Assembly (NCBI RefSeq): GCF_008801605.1
Contig: NZ_VZPJ01000022.1
Location: 1 to 64,000, forward strand
Origin: Pseudomonas brassicacearum subsp. brassicacearum
Lineage (GTDB): Bacteria; Pseudomonadota; Gammaproteobacteria; Pseudomonadales; Pseudomonadaceae
DNA: 64,000 nt
Reading direction: 5' to 3'
The notes under the pieces were generated by a model. It did not search any database. It worked only from the letters and a program-made list of their open reading frames with translations, and was not told the DNA's origin. Every line of letters starts with the position of its first letter. Position 1 is the first letter of the stretch. Positions 45,665 through 53,816 of the stretch are shown piece by piece. A program made the position numbers and the translations under genes.

Positions 45665-48061
45665 ATGATGCGTTTTTGCTGCCTGTGGGTTATCGGCTGT
45701 TTATGGCTTCCCTTGATGGCGTGGGCCGCGCCCGCGCCGTCGGCGCACGGGGTGCAATTGAATGCAGGGCAGCGCCAGTGGTTGGTGCAACATCCGCAAT
45801 GGCGGGTCGGCCTGGTATTACAGGCGCCCTATGCCCAATACGACCGGCGCCTGCAGCGTTTGTCTGGCACTAACGTCGAGTTGATGCAATGGTTGGGCAA
45901 GGCGTTGAACGTCGAACTCACCTGGCGCAACTTCCAGGACCTGGCACAACTGGAAGCAGCGGTGCGTGCCGGCGAGGTGGACGTTGCTCCGGGCCTGACC
46001 CAATCCCCGGGCGGACTCAAGCTCTGGCAGTTTTCCGACCCCTACATGCGCGTGCCGCAATTGATCGTCGGCGCGCAGAAGGGCGCCGAAGGGGTGGAGT
46101 TGGAAAAAATCGACACCCAGGCCCGGGTCGCGGTGCGCATGCCCAGCGCGACGGCCGATTACCTGCGCAGCAACTACCCGGCGCTGAATCTGCAAGGTGT
46201 ACCGATGGAGCGCGAGGCCCTGCAATTATTGCTGACCCAGCAGGCTCGATACGCGGTGGTCGACGAGGCACAGCTCGGGCGGCTGATGGTCGAGCCCGAA
46301 TTCGCCGAGTTGGCGGTGGTGGGCGACATCGGCCTGCCGCAGTTGCTGCGGGTTGCCACGCGCCGGGACTGGCCGGAACTGGCCGAGATCATCGACAGCG
46401 GATTGCAGGCGATCCCGGCCAAGGAGCTGGAGCAACTGCACAGCCGTTGGCTCAAGCCAAAATATCCACGCCTGACCGAGACCCCGGGCTTCTGGCAGAA
46501 CTTGACCCTATTGATTCTGGCCCTGCTGCTCAGCAGCGTCGCCATCGTCTTCTGGCAGCGCCGCCAGCAACGCGCACTGGAGCGCCGTTTGCGTGCCGCG
46601 AGGGAGGACATCGCCCAGCGTACTGCCAGCGAGGAAGCCTTGCGCCTGACGCAGTTTTCCATCGATCAAAGTACGGTCGGCATCCTCTGGGTCAATTGGG
46701 ACAGCCACGTGCGTTATGCCAACCGAGCGGCTGAAACCATGCTTGGCTACGCCTCGGGCGCCATCATCGACCGCCCTTTGATCGACTTCGAGCCGGGCTT
46801 GCACATGGATCGCTGGCTGAATCTGTGGAAGCGCGCCCGGGCCAGTGAAGAGGGGCCGCAGAGTTTCGAAACCGAATGCGTGCGAGCCGATGGCAGCATC
46901 TTGCCGGCTGACGTTTCCCTGAGCTTCCTGCGTTTTCGCGACGCCGAATACCTGGTGGTCTACCTCAACGACGTGACCGAGCGCCGACGTGCCCTGGCGG
47001 CGTTACGCGAAAGTGAAGCGCGCTTGCAAGGCATCGCCGCCAACGTGCCGGGCCTGGTCTTTCGCCTGGAGCGGGCGCCGGTGACCGGCCAGATCGACTT
47101 TGCCTACATCAGCGAAGGCAGCGAAAGCCTGGTGGGTTATTCCCCTGCAACCCTGGCCCGCAGCGATACCGGGCTGCGCAGCCTGGTGCACCCGCAGGAC
47201 AAGGCCGATTACCACCGCACTCAGGACCAGGCGCTGGACACCGACAGTGACTGGTCATGGCAGGGCCGCATCCTGACCCGCGAAGGCCAGGAGCGCTGGG
47301 CCGAGATCAAGGCGATCACCCGCCGTCTCGAAGATGGCGCTTATGTCTGGGACGGAATTGTCTGGGACATCACTGAAAGCAAGCGCATCGAGCTGGAGCT
47401 GGCCAGCTCCCGGGAACAGTTGCGCGAATTGTCGGCGCACTTGGAAAGCGTGCGGGAAGAGGAAAAGGCGCGTATTGCCCGGGAAGTCCACGACGAGCTG
47501 GGCCAAATGTTGACGGTGTTGAAGCTAGAAACATCCATGTGTGAATTGGCCTACGCACAACTCGACCCAGGCCTGCATGAGCGACTTAACAGCATGAAGC
47601 GCCTGATTGCCCAGTTGTTCCAACTGGTGCGGGACGTGGCGACGGCGTTGCGCCCGCCGATTCTGGATGCTGGCATTGCCTCGGCCATCGAATGGCAGGC
47701 TCGGCGTTTCGAGGCGCGAACGCAGATTCCATGCCTGGTGCAGGTGCCGGACAATCTGCCGGCCCTGAGTGACGCCAAGGCCATTGGCCTGTTCCGGATT
47801 CTCCAGGAAGCGCTGACCAACGTGATGCGCCATGCCCAAGCGCATACTGTAGAGCTGACGCTGGTTCAGGAGGGCGACGAATTGTGCCTGACCGTCAGCG
47901 ACGACGGTGTAGGATTTATTGCCGATACGGGTCGGCCAACCTCCTTTGGCCTGGTCGGCATGCGTGAACGGGTGTTGATCATGGGCGGGCAATTGTCCCT
48001 GGAGAGTGAGCCGGGGGAGGGGACGACCCTGTCGGTGCGGGTGCCGTTGCATGGGGCCTGA
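45665..48061 (+). CDS. agtS: AgtS-like sensor histidine kinase
   Basis: A 798-residue hybrid-input kinase: signal peptide (about 1-24), periplasmic SBP_bac_3 domain (35-260), transmembrane helix (about 278-298), two PAS domains (325-565), HisKA_3 dimerisation helix with phospho-His near residue 608 (ARIAREVHDELGQ) and a HATPase domain (690-795). It matches P. aeruginosa AgtS (PA0600) in layout and neighbours; AgtSR responds to 5-aminovalerate/4-aminobutyrate and controls agtABCD. I chose ATG at 45665, six bases after a GAG; a TTG at 45644 is also open. Confidence 0.85.
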   Translation: MMRFCCLWVIGCLWLPLMAWAAPAPSAHGVQLNAGQRQWLVQHPQWRVGLVLQAPYAQYDRRLQRLSGTNVELMQWLGKALNVELTWRNFQDLAQLEAAVRAGEVDVAPGLTQSPGGLKLWQFSDPYMRVPQLIVGAQKGAEGVELEKIDTQARVAVRMPSATADYLRSNYPALNLQGVPMEREALQLLLTQQARYAVVDEAQLGRLMVEPEFAELAVVGDIGLPQLLRVATRRDWPELAEIIDSGLQAIPAKELEQLHSRWLKPKYPRLTETPGFWQNLTLLILALLLSSVAIVFWQRRQQRALERRLRAAREDIAQRTASEEALRLTQFSIDQSTVGILWVNWDSHVRYANRAAETMLGYASGAIIDRPLIDFEPGLHMDRWLNLWKRARASEEGPQSFETECVRADGSILPADVSLSFLRFRDAEYLVVYLNDVTERRRALAALRESEARLQGIAANVPGLVFRLERAPVTGQIDFAYISEGSESLVGYSPATLARSDTGLRSLVHPQDKADYHRTQDQALDTDSDWSWQGRILTREGQERWAEIKAITRRLEDGAYVWDGIVWDITESKRIELELASSREQLRELSAHLESVREEEKARIAREVHDELGQMLTVLKLETSMCELAYAQLDPGLHERLNSMKRLIAQLFQLVRDVATALRPPILDAGIASAIEWQARRFEARTQIPCLVQVPDNLPALSDAKAIGLFRILQEALTNVMRHAQAHTVELTLVQEGDELCLTVSDDGVGFIADTGRPTSFGLVGMRERVLIMGGQLSLESEPGEGTTLSVRVPLHGA

Positions 48062-48085
48062 TGGGTGGGTTGCCTGGGTGGGCCC

Positions 48086-48162
48086 AATCGCGAGCAAGCT
48101 CGCTCCCACATTGATTGAGATGTACACATACACCCTGTGGGAGCGAGCTTGCTCGCGATGAG
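48086..48162. repeat. REPIN between kinase and regulator genes
   Basis: Arms 48086-48110 and 48136-48162 with a 25-base centre. It fills the gap between agtS and agtR and ends only 21 bases before the agtR start. Confidence 0.92.
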
Positions 48163-48183
48163 ATCCTGAATCTGGAGAACAAC

Positions 48184-48813
48184 GTGATCCGTGTACTGGT
48201 AGCCGAAGACCACACCATCGTCCGTGAAGGCATCAAGCAGTTGATCGGCCTGGCCAAGGATCTGGTGGTGGTGGGGGAGGCGAGCAATGGCGAACAGTTG
48301 CTCGAGACCTTGCGCCACGTGCCCTGCGAAGTGGTGCTGCTGGACATTTCCATGCCAGGCGTCAACGGCCTGGAGGCGATCCCACGGATCCGGGCGCTGA
48401 ACAATCCGCCGGCCATCCTGGTGCTGTCGATGCATGACGAAGCGCAAATGGCCGCCCGCGCCCTGAAGGTCGGCGCCGCCGGCTACGCGACCAAGGACAG
48501 CGACCCGGCCCTGCTGCTCATGGCGATTCGCAAGGTCGCGGCCGGCGGACGCTATATCGACCCGGACCTGGCCGACCGCATGGTCTTTGAGGTCGGCCTG
48601 ACCGACACGCGACCGCTGCACTCGCTGCTGTCCGAGCGTGAATTCTCAGTCTTCGAACGCCTGGCCCAGGGCGCCAACGTCAACGACATAGCCCAGCAAC
48701 TGGCCCTGAGCAGCAAGACCATCAGCACCCACAAGGCACGGCTGATGCAGAAGCTCAACATCACCTCATTGGCAGAGCTGGTGAAATATGCGATGGAGCA
48801 CAAGCTGCTCTAA
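48184..48813 (+). CDS. agtR: AgtR-like LuxR-family response regulator
   Basis: A 209-residue NarL/LuxR response regulator with receiver phospho-acceptor Asp54 (VLLDISMPG) and a C-terminal helix-turn-helix (NDIAQQLALSSKTISTHKAR). I chose GTG at 48184 with GGAG upstream. An ATG at 48115 would add a peptide encoded by the REPIN and is rejected. It is the expected partner of the kinase upstream and the expected regulator of the ABC genes downstream. Confidence 0.88.
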   Translation: MIRVLVAEDHTIVREGIKQLIGLAKDLVVVGEASNGEQLLETLRHVPCEVVLLDISMPGVNGLEAIPRIRALNNPPAILVLSMHDEAQMAARALKVGAAGYATKDSDPALLLMAIRKVAAGGRYIDPDLADRMVFEVGLTDTRPLHSLLSEREFSVFERLAQGANVNDIAQQLALSSKTISTHKARLMQKLNITSLAELVKYAMEHKLL

Positions 48814-48824
48814 GACTCGCAATT

Positions 48825-48860
48825 TTCCCCTGTGGGAGCGAGCTTGCTCCCACAGGGGAA
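48825..48860. terminator. perfect single-REP palindrome after agtR
   Basis: TTCCCCTGTGGGAGC-GAGCTT-GCTCCCACAGGGGAA is a 15-pair stem with a six-base loop starting 11 bases past the agtR stop. It is built from the REP core, folded on itself rather than as two distant arms. No long T tract, but stable enough to stop or protect transcripts. Confidence 0.7.
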
Positions 48861-48966
48861 ATGTGTCGGCATATCCATTTGCGACACGCCCCAATAGCGC
48901 TTTTGCCCCTACTTGCGGCGTGCCGCTGCCAACTGCCCACCGTCCTTATCCAATCCCGCCATCCCT

Positions 48967-48982
48967 GTAGGGCAATCCCTAC
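48967..48982. promoter_or_regulatory. candidate AgtR operator upstream of the ABC operon
   Basis: GTAGGG-CAAT-CCCTAC is a perfect six-pair palindrome about 111 bases upstream of agtA in the 280-base gap after agtR. Position and symmetry suit a NarL-type regulator dimer. No clear -35/-10 was found. Confidence 0.4.
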
Positions 48983-49093
48983 CCCGACTCTTCCATCCCG
49001 CTGAGGTGATTCTCTCCTGCGTCCCGATTTGCGCGGGCCCCAGGCTCCACTAGGCTTGACTCACAAGCAGTCATCAATACAAAAGGTGCGGGT

Positions 49094-50218
49094 ATGAGCC
49101 AGGTCGATTCAAGCGCGGGGGCCAGTGATGTGCTGGTCAGCTTTCGTGGTGTGCAAAAGAGCTACGACGGCGAGAACCTGATCGTCAAAGACCTCAACCT
49201 GGATATTCGCAAAGGCGAATTCCTGACCCTGCTCGGGCCTTCCGGCTCCGGCAAGACCACCAGCCTGATGATGCTGGCCGGGTTTGAAACCCCAACCGCC
49301 GGCGAGATCCTGCTGGCCGGGCGCTCGATCAACAATGTGCCACCGCACAAGCGCGACATCGGCATGGTGTTCCAGAACTACGCCTTGTTTCCTCACATGA
49401 CCGTCGCCGAGAACCTGGCGTTCCCGCTGACGGTGCGGGGCCTGAACAAGAGCGACGTGAGTGATCGGGTCAAGCGCGTCTTGAGCATGGTCCAGCTGGA
49501 CAGCTTCGCCCAACGCTACCCGGCGCAATTGTCCGGCGGCCAGCAACAACGGGTGGCCCTGGCCCGGGCGCTGGTATTCGAGCCGCAGCTGGTGCTGATG
49601 GACGAACCCCTGGGTGCGCTGGACAAGCAATTGCGCGAGCACATGCAGATGGAAATCAAACACCTGCACCAGCGCCTGGGCGTGACCGTGGTCTATGTGA
49701 CCCACGACCAGGGCGAAGCCCTGACCATGTCCGACCGTGTGGCGGTGTTCCACCAGGGCGAGATCCAGCAGATCGCCCCGCCGCGCACCCTTTATGAAGA
49801 GCCGAAAAACACCTTTGTCGCCAACTTCATCGGTGAGAACAACCGCCTTAACGGCCGCCTGCACAGCCAAACCGGCGAGCGCTGCCTGGTGGAGCTGGGG
49901 CGTGGTGAGAAGGTCGAGGCACTGGCGGTGAATGTCGGCAAGCCAGGCGAGCCGGTGACTCTGTCGATCCGCCCGGAACGGGTGAGCCTCAACGGCGCAA
50001 GCGAACAATGTGTCAACCGCTTCTCAGGGAGGGTGGCGGAATTCATCTATCTGGGCGACCACGTCCGGGTTCGCCTGGAAGTCTGCGGCAAGAACGACTT
50101 CTTTGTGAAACAACCGATTGCCGAGCTCGATCCCGGGCTCGCCGTCGGGGACGTGGTTCCGCTTGGCTGGCAAGTCGAGCATGTGCGTGCGCTCGATCCC
50201 CTTCTAGAGGCGAATTGA
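49094..50218 (+). CDS. agtA: ABC transporter ATP-binding protein (AgtA-like)
   Basis: A 374-residue PotA-family ATPase: Walker A GPSGSGKTT, signature LSGGQQQR, Walker B LVLMDEPLGALD and a C-terminal TOBE domain (about 290-365). It powers the adjacent importer. Neighbours match PA0600-PA0605 of P. aeruginosa, where Agt imports 5-aminovalerate and 4-aminobutyrate; polyamine specificity cannot be excluded from sequence alone. Confidence 0.85.
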   Translation: MSQVDSSAGASDVLVSFRGVQKSYDGENLIVKDLNLDIRKGEFLTLLGPSGSGKTTSLMMLAGFETPTAGEILLAGRSINNVPPHKRDIGMVFQNYALFPHMTVAENLAFPLTVRGLNKSDVSDRVKRVLSMVQLDSFAQRYPAQLSGGQQQRVALARALVFEPQLVLMDEPLGALDKQLREHMQMEIKHLHQRLGVTVVYVTHDQGEALTMSDRVAVFHQGEIQQIAPPRTLYEEPKNTFVANFIGENNRLNGRLHSQTGERCLVELGRGEKVEALAVNVGKPGEPVTLSIRPERVSLNGASEQCVNRFSGRVAEFIYLGDHVRVRLEVCGKNDFFVKQPIAELDPGLAVGDVVPLGWQVEHVRALDPLLEAN

Positions 50219-50267
50219 TCGCCCCCTGCTGTACCAACACCAACCCTGCACGTGGAGAGAACAATAA

Positions 50268-51311
50268 ATGTTGAGATCCCTGAAGTTCACAGCCCTGACA
50301 CTGGGCATGATGGGTGCGGCAAGCGCGATGGCGGCGGGCCCGGACCTGACCGTGGTGTCTTTCGGCGGGGCGAACAAGGCGGCTCAGGTCAAAGCCTTCT
50401 ACGCACCGTGGGAAGCGGCCGGCAATGGCAAGATCGTGGCTGGCGAGTACAACGGTGAAATGGCCAAGGTCAAGGCCATGGTCGATACCAAGAGCGTTTC
50501 CTGGGATTTGGTAGAAGTCGAGTCCCCGGAATTGTCCCGTGGTTGTGACGAAGACATGTTCGAACAACTCGATCCGGCCCTGTTCGGCAAGGCCGAAGAC
50601 TACGTCAAGGGTGCTATCCAGCCTTGCGGCGTGGGCTTCTTCGTGTGGTCGACCGTGCTGGCCTACAACGCCGACAAACTCAAGACCGCGCCGACCAGTT
50701 GGGCTGACTTCTGGGACACCAAGCAATTCCCAGGCAAGCGCGGCCTGCGCAAAGGCGCCAAGTACACCCTGGAATTCGCCCTGATGGCCGATGGCGTAGC
50801 GCCGAAAGACGTCTACAAAGTGCTGGCTGGCAAAGACGGCCAGGACCGTGCGTTCAAGAAGCTCGATGAGCTCAAGCCGAACATCCAGTGGTGGGAAGCT
50901 GGCGCCCAGCCACCGCAGTACCTGGCTTCCGGTGACGTGGTCATGAGCTCGGCCTACAACGGCCGGATCGCCGCGGTACAGAAAGAAAGCAACCTGAAAG
51001 TGGTGTGGAACGGCGGCATCTATGACTTCGACGCTTGGGCCATCCCACGCGGCCTGGACAAGACCCGCGCCGAAGCGGCGAAGAAATTCATCGCCTTCTC
51101 GGTGGCGCCGCAGCAGCAGAAGACCTACTCGGAAAACATCGCCTACGGTCCGGCCAATACCCAGGCTGTACCGTTGCTGGCCAAGGATGTCCTGAAAGAC
51201 ATGCCAACCACCCCGGAAAACATCGCCAACCAGGTGCAGATCGACGTCAGCTTCTGGGCTGACAACGGTGAGCAACTGGAGCAGCGCTTCAACTCCTGGG
51301 CTGCGAAGTAA
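50268..51311 (+). CDS. agtD: ABC transporter substrate-binding protein (AgtD-like)
   Basis: A 347-residue periplasmic binding protein of the PotD/PotF class with signal peptide MLRSLKFTALTLGMMGAASA (cleavage near AMAAG). It lies 49 bases after the ATPase gene with site GGAGAG. It is separated from the permease genes by a REPIN, which may let the binding protein be made in excess. Confidence 0.85.
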   Translation: MLRSLKFTALTLGMMGAASAMAAGPDLTVVSFGGANKAAQVKAFYAPWEAAGNGKIVAGEYNGEMAKVKAMVDTKSVSWDLVEVESPELSRGCDEDMFEQLDPALFGKAEDYVKGAIQPCGVGFFVWSTVLAYNADKLKTAPTSWADFWDTKQFPGKRGLRKGAKYTLEFALMADGVAPKDVYKVLAGKDGQDRAFKKLDELKPNIQWWEAGAQPPQYLASGDVVMSSAYNGRIAAVQKESNLKVVWNGGIYDFDAWAIPRGLDKTRAEAAKKFIAFSVAPQQQKTYSENIAYGPANTQAVPLLAKDVLKDMPTTPENIANQVQIDVSFWADNGEQLEQRFNSWAAK

Positions 51312-51340
51312 CCCGACGGTCTGAAACCGGATGAGATCCA

Positions 51341-51432
51341 TGTGGGAGCGAGCTTGCTCGCGATAGCGGTCTGTCAGGCACATCAATACTTGAATGTGCC
51401 GCAGCCATCGCGAGCAAGCTCGCTCCCACAGG
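51341..51432. repeat. REPIN between binding protein and permease genes
   Basis: Arms 51341-51369 and 51405-51432; the centre is itself partly palindromic (GGCACAT...ATGTGCC). It fills most of the 204-base gap. Confidence 0.92.
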
Positions 51433-51515
51433 TTCTTCCATCGACCCGGGTGTTTCAAAAGAACAGAGGCGGCCCGCCGCCCCTGTAACGATCAAAAAGA
51501 TTTGCGGAGTTCGCC

Positions 51516-52763
51516 ATGGCCATCGCCGTTCCACTGAACGCGGGCACCAGCCCCACCCTCAAGCAACGGCTCAAGCACGCCGAGCGGATCAACCGCTGGA
51601 AGGCCCAGGCCTTGATTGCGCCGCTGGTGCTGTTTCTGTTGCTGGTGTTCCTGGTGCCGATCGTGGCGCTGCTGTTCAAAAGCGTCAGCAACCCGGAAGT
51701 GGTGGGCGCCATGCCGCGTACGGTCACCGCCGTCGCTGCCTGGGACGGACGTGGTTTGCCGGGCGAGCCGGTGTACAAGGCTGCCAGTGAAGACCTGGCC
51801 GAAGCCCGCAAGAATCAGACCCTGGGCGACTTGTCCAAGCGCCTGAACATGGAATTGGCCGGCTATCGCAGCCTGCTGACCAAGACTGCTCGGGCGTTGC
51901 CGTTTGCCACCGAGCCGGCTTCCTATAAAGAAGCCTTGGAAAACCTCGATGAGCGTTGGGGCGACCCGGCGTACTGGCAGGTGATCCGCCGCAACACCAG
52001 CAACGTCACCCCGTATTACCTGCTGGCGGCCGTCGATCACCGCATCGATGACCTCGGCGAACTGGCCACGGCCACCCCGGACCAGGCGATCTACCTCGAC
52101 ATCTTTACCCGGACCTTCTGGATGGGCCTGGTGATCACCGCTATCTGCCTGGTGCTGGCCTATCCGTTGGCCTACCTGCTGGCGAACCTGCCTTCGCGCC
52201 AGAGCAACCTGCTGATGATCCTGGTGCTGCTGCCGTTCTGGACCTCGATCCTGGTACGTGTCGCCGCATGGATCGTGTTGCTGCAGTCCGGTGGCCTGAT
52301 CAACAGTGCGCTGATGGCCATGGGCGTCATCGATAAGCCCCTGGAACTGGTGTTCAACCGCACCGGTGTGTACATCTCCATGGTCCACATCCTGCTGCCG
52401 TTCATGATCCTGCCGATCTACAGCGTGATGAAGGGCATCTCGCCAACCTATATGCGTGCGGCGATTTCCCTGGGCTGCCACCCGTTCGCCAGTTTCTGGC
52501 GGGTGTACTTCCCGCAGACCTATGCCGGGGTCGGTGCCGGTTGCCTGTTGGTGTTCATCCTTGCCATCGGCTACTACATCACGCCGGCGCTGCTGGGCAG
52601 CCCGAACGATCAGATGGTCAGCTACTTCGTCGCGTTCTACACCAACACCAGCATCAACTGGGGCATGGCCACGGCGCTCGGCGGGCTGCTGTTGCTGGCG
52701 ACCATCGTGCTTTATCTGATTTACAGCTGGCTGGTGGGCGCCAGCCGCCTGCGCCTGAGCTAA
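51516..52763 (+). CDS. agtB: ABC transporter permease with long periplasmic insert (AgtB-like)
   Basis: A 415-residue binding-protein-dependent permease. The first hydrophobic helix (about 33-56) is followed by an unusually long soluble segment (about 57-200) before the conserved MetI core (EAA-type loop MRAAISLGCHPFASFWRVYFP). Ordinary PotB-type permeases have about 285 residues. Starts with a good GGAG site; 13 bases from the second permease gene. Confidence 0.86.
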   Translation: MAIAVPLNAGTSPTLKQRLKHAERINRWKAQALIAPLVLFLLLVFLVPIVALLFKSVSNPEVVGAMPRTVTAVAAWDGRGLPGEPVYKAASEDLAEARKNQTLGDLSKRLNMELAGYRSLLTKTARALPFATEPASYKEALENLDERWGDPAYWQVIRRNTSNVTPYYLLAAVDHRIDDLGELATATPDQAIYLDIFTRTFWMGLVITAICLVLAYPLAYLLANLPSRQSNLLMILVLLPFWTSILVRVAAWIVLLQSGGLINSALMAMGVIDKPLELVFNRTGVYISMVHILLPFMILPIYSVMKGISPTYMRAAISLGCHPFASFWRVYFPQTYAGVGAGCLLVFILAIGYYITPALLGSPNDQMVSYFVAFYTNTSINWGMATALGGLLLLATIVLYLIYSWLVGASRLRLS

Positions 52764-52776
52764 GGGGAGATCGAAA

Positions 52777-53601
52777 ATGGTGAGTCCTTACATGTCCCCC
52801 GTCGAGCGGGTGTGGTTCTACTGCTTGCGCACACTCTGCGGGCTGATTCTGTTGTTCCTGATCCTGCCGGTGCTGGTGATCATTCCACTGTCGTTCAACT
52901 CCGGCAGTTTCCTGGTGTACCCGCTGCAGGGCTTTTCGCTGCAGTGGTACCACGATTTCTTCGCCTCGGCCGAATGGATGCGGGCGCTGAAAAACAGCAT
53001 CATCGTGGCCCCGGCGGCGACGTTGCTGGCGATGGTCTTCGGCACGCTCGCGGCCATCGGCCTGACCCGTGGTGACTTCCCAGGCAAGGCGTTGGTGATG
53101 GCCCTGGTGATTTCGCCAATGGTGGTGCCGGTGGTGATCATTGGCGTAGCCAGCTACCTGTTTTTCGCACCGCTGGGGCTGGGCAACAGCTTCTTCTCGC
53201 TGATCGTGGTCCATGCCGTGCTGGGTGTACCGTTCGTGATCATCACGGTGTCGGCGACCCTGCAGGGGTTCAACCACAACCTGGTTCGGGCCGCCGCCAG
53301 CCTTGGGGCTTCGCCACTGACGGCGTTTCGTCGGGTGACCCTGCCGTTGATCGCCCCGGGCGTGATCTCCGGCGCACTGTTCGCCTTCGCGACGTCGTTC
53401 GATGAAGTAGTGGTGACCCTGTTCCTGGCCGGCCCCGAGCAGGCAACCCTGCCACGGCAGATGTTCAGCGGCATCCGCGAAAACCTCAGCCCTACCATCG
53501 CCGCTGCGGCAACGCTGCTGATTGCCTTCTCGGTGATCCTGTTGCTGACCCTGGAGTGGTTGCGTGGGCGTAGCGAGAAGCTGCGTACTACCCAAGCCTG
53601 A
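52777..53601 (+). CDS. agtC: ABC transporter permease (AgtC-like)
   Basis: A 274-residue PotC-type permease with six hydrophobic helices and the EAA loop VRAAASLGASPLTAFRRVTLP. Forms the membrane channel with AgtB. GGGGAG ribosome binding site. Last gene of the importer operon, followed by a REPIN. Confidence 0.87.
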   Translation: MVSPYMSPVERVWFYCLRTLCGLILLFLILPVLVIIPLSFNSGSFLVYPLQGFSLQWYHDFFASAEWMRALKNSIIVAPAATLLAMVFGTLAAIGLTRGDFPGKALVMALVISPMVVPVVIIGVASYLFFAPLGLGNSFFSLIVVHAVLGVPFVIITVSATLQGFNHNLVRAAASLGASPLTAFRRVTLPLIAPGVISGALFAFATSFDEVVVTLFLAGPEQATLPRQMFSGIRENLSPTIAAAATLLIAFSVILLLTLEWLRGRSEKLRTTQA

Positions 53602-53618
53602 CGCCCAAGCAAAAACAG

Positions 53619-53710
53619 TGTGGGAGCGAGCTTGCTCGCGATAGCGGTGATACATTCAAAACAGAAGTTGAATGTTGATCCGCTATCGCGAGCAAGCTCG
53701 CTCCCACAGG
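53619..53710. repeat. REPIN downstream of agtC
   Basis: Arms 53619-53647 and 53680-53710; centre with a further inverted repeat ACATTCAA...TTGAATGT (53652-53675). Separates the transporter from the alcohol dehydrogenase gene. Confidence 0.92.
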
Positions 53711-53735
53711 GGCCTCATCCACAGGTTCCTTATCG

Positions 53736-53752
53736 CATTCATACGCTGAATG
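53736..53752. promoter_or_regulatory. short palindrome upstream of the alcohol dehydrogenase gene
   Basis: CATTCA-TACGC-TGAATG lies 65 bases before the gene start. It could be an operator, but the symmetry is short. Confidence 0.25.
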
Positions 53753-53816
53753 GCAGACAACCCTCAATACCGAGCTATCCTTGTGCCAGCCCATACTCGA
53801 ATAAGAGGCCGCGCAC

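Noticed and set aside
48115..48183. N-terminal extension of the AgtR-like regulator (residues including GSELARDE)
   Set aside because: The extension is encoded by the REPIN and is repeated, as the same peptide, at other REP copies; the GTG at 48184 has its own ribosome site and starts the receiver domain.
51341..53710. Repeats at 51341 and 53619 considered as a CRISPR array
   Set aside because: The units are inverted pairs, kilobases apart, with no regular spacers and no cas genes: they are REPINs.
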